From Calliphora vicina (taxonomy: Eukaryota > Arthropoda > Insecta > Diptera > Calliphoridae): a stretch of 64,000 bases of DNA. The position numbers and the translations under genes are program-made. The DNA is taken from positions 113,849,431-113,913,430 of the forward strand of contig NC_088781.1 of the NCBI RefSeq assembly GCF_958450345.1, written 5' to 3'. This document shows, in pieces, positions 57,260 to 64,000 of the stretch. Below the pieces are notes generated by a model, which was not told where the DNA came from, did not search any database, and was given only the letters and a program-made list of their open reading frames with translations. Numbering within the stretch: position 1 is the stretch's first letter; the number at the start of each line of letters is the position of its first letter.

Positions 57260-59240
57260 TCTTTTTATTATTGTTTTTTTTTTGGTTAATTAATAAAAAC
57301 ATCCATAACTTCAGACATGCTTAATAAACAATAAACCAATCAAGTATTGGTTAGTTGGAAAAAGGAGAACTTTCTACAAGTATTTTATTATTAATTTGGG
57401 TTAAGAGGAGCTGGTAATTAGTTTTTAATATAGAGAAGAAAAAAATCAGAGATTTTCATAAAGAAGAAACTAATTAAAACTAAATGTTTTCAAAAAACAA
57501 AAATAAATCAAAGGAAAATTTAATAAAATGAATCCAGCAATTAAAGTCAAAAGCTGAAAAGTGAGGTGTTTGTTTACGTTGCTATTGAACGTTTATATAG
57601 TTCAAGAACTATAGTTAATTTGGTATTCGTTATAATACCTTTAAATGCTTTAAATTTTAACATTAAATTATCTGTAATATTAGATTTTTAACATAGTATT
57701 ATTTGTATGAATTGCATGTTTGCTGTGTAATTTAAAATCTTTAAGCTGAGCTACTTTGAGATTATTATGATTTAGTTTTCATTTTACACTAGATTTCTTT
57801 TAAGCTGCCAACAGAAAAGTGTTCCATAGACAATAGCAAAAACTAGCACATGGGTAATTAAACCTTTGTTTGCTCTTTTATTTCATATTTTATACATCAT
57901 ATATGGTTTTAGATGAATTTACAGTTGAGGTAAGCAAAACGAATACAGTTTTCAAAAATCAGACTTGAGACTAAATGTCAAATGTTGTTCAAATATTTAG
58001 CATATTAACCTACGAACACAATATGTAAGTAACTTGACGTATTTTAATTACTCACCTATGCTGCCGTTAGTTTAACTACAACAGAAATATATCCGGAAGC
58101 TAGAAGTTAATATTTGACCAGACTTTACCTTTACTTTTTTTCACAAAAGCTTTGAGTTGTCTATTGTTTATTAATCTGTGTATAAAAGTTCAAATATGTA
58201 TAAATATTAATCATCTCCATTACTTTCACCACCACTGTTTGCATATAAAGTAGTTGCTGATATATTTGTTTGAAAAGAATCCAAAAACTATTCATACATT
58301 TCCCCAAAAACAAACGCAAAAAAAAAAAAACAAAAATACATTACACAAGAAATATATTCTGCATATCCTTTTGTCTTCGCATGTGTATTGAATATGTTTG
58401 TATTCATTTATATGAATTTTAACTCGTGTGTGCCATTCATTGGCTCTGGCATGCCATGTCCTATTGTTTCCTTTACCACATGCACACATTCCAACACACA
58501 TTTAAATACACCAGGCATGTGTCCGAGATTTTATACAAAAGGATTGAATTGTGTTTTTGTTCCACAAACATACTATTTTTTTTGAATGTAGACAAAAAAA
58601 CAAAAACCCAGCATAAAGTAGCTTTTGTATTAAAGATAAGTAATTCATAGAAAAAAAATTTAAAAATGAAAAAACAGCAAACATAAATGTCTGAGTTAAT
58701 ATAAAATTATGTTTCTTCTTTTTTGCTGTAGTTTTCTTTTTTTTGTACCTTTTATTGTTTGAATGAAATAATAATAGAGCAAACAAAAATAGTTTCCATA
58801 TCCTAGGGCAAAAAAAGAAATTTGTAGAGTGTAAATGAAATGGGTATTTGTTACATGGAAATTTGTACGATATTTTTATTTGTAAAAAAAAATTATGAAT
58901 TATAGTGAGAGTGGAAATAATAATATTTCAGATTAAAGTTGTTCTTAATTTTTGAATGGAATTGATTCGGGAGAATCCCAATTTGGTAAACCGAATGCAC
59001 CATCATCTCATTCCCAAAAAAAACATACGTTGTTTAGCTTCATGTGTAGTTTTTCACGCATACGGTATTTCGACGTATTTTACACTAGCAACAACATTAT
59101 TTTTTTGTATTCAAAATCATGACTATTAATTCAAAATACATAGAAATTACACTTTATAAATATCTCCATATCATAAAATATCTGTGAATAAAATAATAAT
59201 TTTTTTTTGTGCTAAATTTCTGCGGTAGGAAAGGTTAAGC
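57260..59240. other. Single-copy AT-rich region, no recognised feature
   Basis: No repeat shared with the rest of the window and no protein family in the short frames (58292-58786 are low complexity). An intronic or intergenic nature cannot be decided. Confidence 0.4.
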
Positions 59241-59412
59241 ACTTTTAACCCTGCTGTTAGGTTAAAAAAAAAACTTACGAATCTTAGGTAAGTGACCATT
59301 TTGGTCCACTTTGTATTTTTTGTAAGAAATTTTACATACAACTCTTTCACCAGACATTTTAAATATTTATAAACGTGGATATATAATTGTGGATAACAAA
59401 AAATTAAAAAAC

Positions 59413-61486
59413 AAGTAAGAGTACTATATTCGGTCGTGCCGAATCTTATATACCCTCCACCTAAATATGATGGTATAACAGCTGAAATAATATACTTAAC
59501 AATTGTTAGAAATACTAGTTTACGCAGAAAATATTTTATTTCAAAAGTACAAAAAATTGTATCTAATTCAGCAATTTATAATTGTAATTTCTATTGGAAC
59601 GAATGAAATTTAACAATTTATATACTTAATAATTAGTTAATACGTTTGGATCAACATTTTTCCTTTTTAACCCCAAGTGAAGAAACAGAGTATAAAAAAG
59701 GTATACAAATATATTTAGACAAATTTAAAAATATTGGGTTATGGGATTTATATGGGTGCTATGACCTATTATGATTCGATTGTGATAAAATATTTTAACG
59801 TGATTTTTATGTATTTATGTGGGAGCTGTTGCCAATTATAGACCGATATTCACAAAATTCAGTTGTATGATTTGATCTGTGTACTATTTCTTTTCAATAT
59901 ATGGAAGCTATTACCTATTATGGGCCTAAGTATTTGAGGGCTATTTTTGTAGAATTTCGTATAAACAACTCTATTAACAAGAGTGGGTGCTACGCCGAAT
60001 TATGGACCAATATTTAAAAAATCTTGTAGTACGATTATTGTATACAAATTACTGATCGGCGTAAAATTTTGGTTCAGTACAGATTATTTTGGATATTTGT
60101 TCAGGTTAATGTGTTTTCCGGAAGCGGTTCTTATATGGAGTCTATGACCAATTATGGACCTATCATCGTAAAATATGGTACATCGATTTTTGTATATATT
60201 GAACAAATTTATTTCGAATTTCAACCTGATAACTAAATTTGTAAGAAATTTATGAGGATTTTAGTGATTTTTGGGAGTGGACCCTTTATGGGAGCTATGG
60301 TTAAATATGGACCGATATTCACAAAATTCAGTAGTATGATTTCTAGATAAAAATTACTGATCTGTGCGCAATTTCATTTTAATATCAATTTATTTTAAAT
60401 ATTTATTAAGATTAATATTTTTTCGGAAATGGACCTTATAGGGGAGCTATGACCAATTATCGGCCAATCTGCGTAAAATTTGGTACAGTGATTTCTATGT
60501 ATATGAGTATTAGTTGCGTCGAATTTTAGCATGATAAAAGTATTTATAAGAGATTTATGTTTACTTAACTGATTTTCGGAAGTGGACCTTATATGGGAGC
60601 TATGGTCAAATATGGACCGATATTCACAAAATCCTGTAGTATGATTTCTAAATATAAATTACAGATTTGTGTAAAATTTTGGTTTGATGTTGATATTTTT
60701 TAGATATTTATGAAGGTTATTGTATAACCAATTATTGGCCGAACTTCATAGAATTAGGTATAGCGTTTTTGGTATATATGGGGACTATTTATGACGAATT
60801 TCAACTTAATAGCGACATTTTTGAGTTATTTATGTTTATTTAAGTGATTTTCGGAAGTGAACTTTATATGGGGGCTATGGTCAAATATGGGCCGATGCAC
60901 AAAAAATTTGGCGTTGTAATTTTTTTAAGCACGAAACTTAGATTTCCTGAATTTGGTAAGGATACTGCAATTTTTTAGGCATTTACAGACCATAGAACCA
61001 TATTTCGGGAAGAAATTTTTATGGGGCTAGGAGAAATCATGGACCGATTCTCATAATTTTTACCAGAGTTAGTCCTTTTAACATAAAAATAATATGTGTC
61101 AAATTTTATGGTATTATCTGCAGTATATTTCCACAAATAACAAAAATTATTTTAAAATTATCGAATATTTTTTTAGGTTGTCTCAGATTTTGGTTCATAA
61201 CTCTGGTTCCAGTGAACCGATTATGCTGATTTTCAACACCAAATTGCTTAGGAGAACAGTAAATAGTTTTGTTGCAAGTTTACCGATTTCGTTTGTCTAT
61301 TTTGGACGTGAGCGTGTTTTACAGAGACAGACAGACGGACATAGCTCAATCGACTTAGAATTTCATAAGGATCAATAATATATATATACTTTGTTGGGTC
61401 TCAGATGAATATTTCTCAATGTTACACACGGAATGACAAACTTGTATATACCCTCATTCACCACTTATGGTGGTGGAGGGTATAAA
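59413..61486 (+). mobile_element. Single head-plus-body relative of the 40.8-48.8 kb array
   Basis: It starts ACAAGTAAGAGTACTATATT and runs through one 280-bp head and one body (from about 59697) to GGTGGTGGAGGGTATAAAAA. The order of all landmarks equals the array units, with perhaps 10 to 15 percent divergence by eye and small indels, including a deletion near 60720. The GACA tract is short (GACAGACAGACGGACA). This shows the basic unit is head-body and that the array arose by local amplification. Confidence 0.88.
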
Positions 61487-61489
61487 AAT

Positions 61490-62400
61490 GGAAAATCGAC
61501 GATATTTCAATTTCATCCATATTAGACGAAAATAATGAAAAAATGGCAGATTATGGTGTAGAAGCATTATACATTTCGAAAAACTAAATTTTAAATGATA
61601 ATAAGTGTTATCCGCTTGGATGATGTTGTCAACAGAAGACAACAAAAATGTAGTGACAAGTTTGAGTTTTGGGACAATTAGGAAACTGTTCTGTCAATGT
61701 TTTTTAACTTTATTTCTTTTGAGTTAATATTACAAATGAAACGGACATATATGGAAACAATTCGGGAAAACAAAACTTCCACCGAAATTGCATATTTCCA
61801 AAAAAGTTCTTATATACATCCGCATTTGCTTTCAGTGAAATCGCAACACTTGTTTCGTATATCGGCCATATTGATCGACTGAAATAATTATAAGAAGCTA
61901 CCTGCAATCGTTTCTTATTATAACTCTACTAAGGGTTTGTAATTTTTTGTCAATATTTATCGTTTCTGTAAAAATAGTTTTCTTTATCTATCTTAGGAGG
62001 CGTTGATAATGCTGATCAAATGATTAGCTACTACAGCACTAGATGAAAATCAAATATATGGTAAAATGTTGTCTTTTCAAATATAGATGATACATCTGAG
62101 TTTTTACGTCAGTTAGCTATGTGCCTACCAGAAGAATACGTGTTGAAATGGACAGTCAAATCTAAAAATCCATTTGCAGCAGAGCTATTGACTCAACAAC
62201 CGGCTTTGTCATCAAATAGTGTACCATCTACAAGAGGTGATATAACAATTTCAGCTACTAGAAAATGGGGAAATTGCAATTGATGTAAGTCCAAATGTGA
62301 TGCGAAATGCATTATGTGCAATATATTTGAATGCACATCGAATCGAAAAAAATTTGTTCATCTTGCTGCGAAAATAACAATAAGCCATAATGGTTTTTCC
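61490..62400 (+). pseudogene. piggyBac-like transposase remnant with intron
   Basis: Recognisable C-terminal half of a piggyBac (DDE_Tnp_1_7 type) transposase. Near 61740 it reads RTYMETIRENKTSTEIAYF, later KKLPAIVSYYNSTKG. A 62-bp intron (61935-61996, GTTTGT...CTTAG) is followed by GVDNADQMISYYSTR, matching the conserved GVD--DQM-YS motif. After a stop, EFLRQLAMCLPEEYVLKW follows (62097 on), then a cysteine-rich end GNC, CKSKCDAKC and CNIFEC (62270-62335), as in the family's C-terminal cysteine-rich domain. Stops at about 62043 and 62281 plus a frameshift make it non-functional. The catalytic first half is missing. Confidence 0.8.
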
Positions 62401-62561
62401 TTACTTTTACTCATATAAAGAATAAAATATATTGCATGGACCAAAATAGTCCATAATCTAAGATTTGTAAATTTTAATTTTTTTCGGTTCAACTCTATCC
62501 TATTATCTAAAAACTAAGTAAAAACATTAAAATAGAAAAAATATATGAGCTGACGTTTTAA

Positions 62562-63010
62562 GTTTTAAAACATGGAGGTGGGTCTTTAATGGCGGGGGGC
62601 TTTATGACAGCAGCAGGAACTGGCAATCTTGTATTTATTAAAAGTAAAAAGAACAGCCGAAACTACTTACAAATTTTAAAGGACAATTTGAAAATTTAGG
62701 TCTTGTAACTCCATGACCCAAAGCACACCGCTAGAATTTTTAAGGAATGGCGACTGTATAATGTGCCTAAGCTGTTAAATTCACCACCGCAATCTCCAGA
62801 CATTAACCAAATAGAACACCTGTGGGAAATTTTAGACCGAAATATTGGAAAACGAAGCATTTCATCTAAGGACGAACTCCTTTATAGGAAGAAAGTGGGA
62901 ATTACTAAATATAAAACTGAAGATCTTGAAAACTTCATGAAATGCGACTAAAGGCCGGAATTATACTGAATGGAGGCCAACGAAATGTTAACTTTTTATT
63001 TTCGGATTTT
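62562..63010 (+). pseudogene. Tc1-like transposase C-terminal fragment
   Basis: Reads GGGSLMAGGFMTAAGTGNLV near 62575, then HDPKHTARIFKEWRLYNVPK and LLNSPPQSPDINQIEHLWEI up to 62951. These are the second and third catalytic blocks of Tc1 transposases (DPKHTA, then the NxIEHLW glutamate). Two stops interrupt the frame between the blocks, and the N-terminal half is absent. Relics of the right terminal sequence may follow 62950. Confidence 0.85.
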
Positions 63011-63339
63011 GTTAATATAAAATAGAGTGTTATACATCAACTGTATACAAAATTTTTAATGTTGTTGCTTGGTACTTTTTCCCATAAATTTTCCACGAAA
63101 TCGATTTTACTTTTCAAAATTTTTAAAAATAATAAAAGATTAAACTCTAAATTTAATTTTAAGTTTATTCAAACTTATATATACTTTTCACTAATTATAA
63201 TATTTAGCTTTATAGATGAAAATGTGTGTTTTATACTAAATTTTGACTCTGACAGTAAATCAATCAAATTTCAGGTCTTCATCGTTAGTGCTATTTTTCG
63301 ACAGCTACTCATGCAATGCACTGTATTGGAACCAGCAAA

Positions 63340-63995
63340 ATAGGTTATGGAAGGTAGGATAGAGGAAGTAGTATTTGTGGACATTTGATTTGAATTTTTT
63401 CCCATATTGAAAGTTACAGGAAAGATATCAGCAGGATGATTATTCCACGACTAAAGAACGAATATTTCCTACATTCCACTTTCCAGTCGATCACGAATTT
63501 ATTAGCTCTTGCCGAAGAACGTGATTGCTTAAAATGTTACGGGTTTCGAGAACAAGTTTCCTAATATCAGTAGAGCACATAACATTGTAGTATCGATAGA
63601 ACAGTGAAACACAAACCATATTGCGACGATGTTCCACTGAGTCAATAGAGCTGGATACCCCCTCTATCGACACATGTATCTTCGCCCTCTCCTGTCGAAG
63701 CACCAGCCCATACATGAGAGTTGTACTCCATTTTGGGTCGAATATATGTGGTGTGAATACTAAGGAGATCAGATGGACTGAAGCATTTCCTACACCGCTC
63801 TAGAAAACCAAGGCACTTGGATGCTTCTTTCGACACTTGTAAAATGTGTTTTGTTGAGCTGACATCATACTGAATACTCATGTCTAGAATATCAAGGGCC
63901 TTTGATTCTTTAGTATATACACCACCCATAAAAAAGATGAAGCAGCATGATCTGTCGTGAATTTGTGTGTTAATATAAAACATTGAGTCTTGCAT
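63340..63995 (-). pseudogene. Non-LTR retrotransposon ORF2 C-terminal fragment
   Basis: On the minus strand from 63995 down: SKEASKCLGFLERCRKCFSP, SDLLSIHTTYIRPKMEYNSH and VWAGAS, the conserved region after the reverse transcriptase domain of Jockey/CR1-type elements. After a frameshift come IDSVEHRRNMVCVSLFYRYY and CSTDIRKLVLETRN (63491-63715). Then, after more shifts, YSFFSR and WNNHPADIFPVT near 63420-63460. The order fits the C-terminus of such proteins. Fragmentary and inactive; it may extend past the window edge. Clade uncertain. Confidence 0.8.
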
Positions 63996-64000
63996 ACATT

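Larger units (their letters stand above)
59249..62512 (+). mobile_element. Decayed piggyBac-like element split by a satellite-type repeat
   Basis: TTAA (59245-59248) precedes the tip CCCTGCTGTTAGG. The subterminal stretch ACTTACGAATCTTAGG and CATTTTGGTCCA is mirrored on the right as TGGACCAAAATAG and CCTAAGATTTG-like sequence (62437-62470), so the right end lies near 62512 but has lost its TTAA. Between them are pieces of a piggyBac transposase. The insert at 59413-61486 accounts for most of the length; the element itself is about 1.2 kb. Confidence 0.75.

Noticed and set aside
58292..58786. Overlapping frames on both strands
   Set aside because: Low-complexity A/T and CA-rich sequence; no domain and no splice-supported structure.

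Overview
The window looks like repeat-dense, AT-rich nuclear DNA of a higher fly. The evidence is short GT-AG introns, DINE-1/mini-me-type repeats with (GTCT)n tracts, mariner, hAT, piggyBac and Transib-type elements, and a secreted insect serpin. A calyptrate fly (blowfly or muscid type) is my best guess, but the species cannot be fixed from sequence alone. There are no operons, no CRISPR array and no RNA gene that I could recognise.

Only one host gene is well supported: a secreted serpin on the + strand, with exons at 12063-12441, 12511-12787, 18161-18356, 18434-18612 and 18696-18956. The first coding exon, carrying the start codon, was not found. The gene has an inhibitory-type hinge, a predicted P1 lysine, and a 5.37-kb intron that begins with GC rather than GT and is filled with small transposons.

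Layout. 0-9 kb: an intact DD37E IS630-Tc1-mariner element inside a foldback repeat, further foldback elements, two short MITEs with 8-bp duplications, and a 1.85-kb foldback hAT-type element nested in an older hAT remnant. 9-12 kb: DINE-like repeats. 12-19 kb: the serpin. 20-25 kb: a DINE/mini-me copy with a long (GTCT)n tract and a 1.2-kb hAT-type element. 25-37 kb: three decayed mariner copies. One is split by a Transib-like element; another is split by a MITE and by a hAT-type element that itself holds a DINE copy. 40.7-50.1 kb: two head-to-head copies of a CCCAGCGGG-ended element. One carries an 8-kb tandem array (two 281-bp heads, then four 1.87-kb bodies alternating A-B-A-B). 50-53 kb: a (GTTT)n tract, Helitron-like sequence and a two-exon gene remnant of unknown family. 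53-57 kb: more foldback arms, a MITE and a DINE copy. 59-64 kb: a decayed piggyBac-like element with a recognisable intron, split by a single-unit relative of the array, then a Tc1 fragment and a non-LTR retrotransposon fragment.

The genes do not form a pathway. The main content is a layered record of insertions whose order can be read from target-site duplications and from uninterrupted sister copies. I found no convincing novel multi-gene system. The strongest novelty candidates are the array with its empty site, the TA/TG-duplicating MITE family, the intact DD37E element, and the GC-AG intron of the serpin. Repeat-family names rest on motif recognition without database searches.
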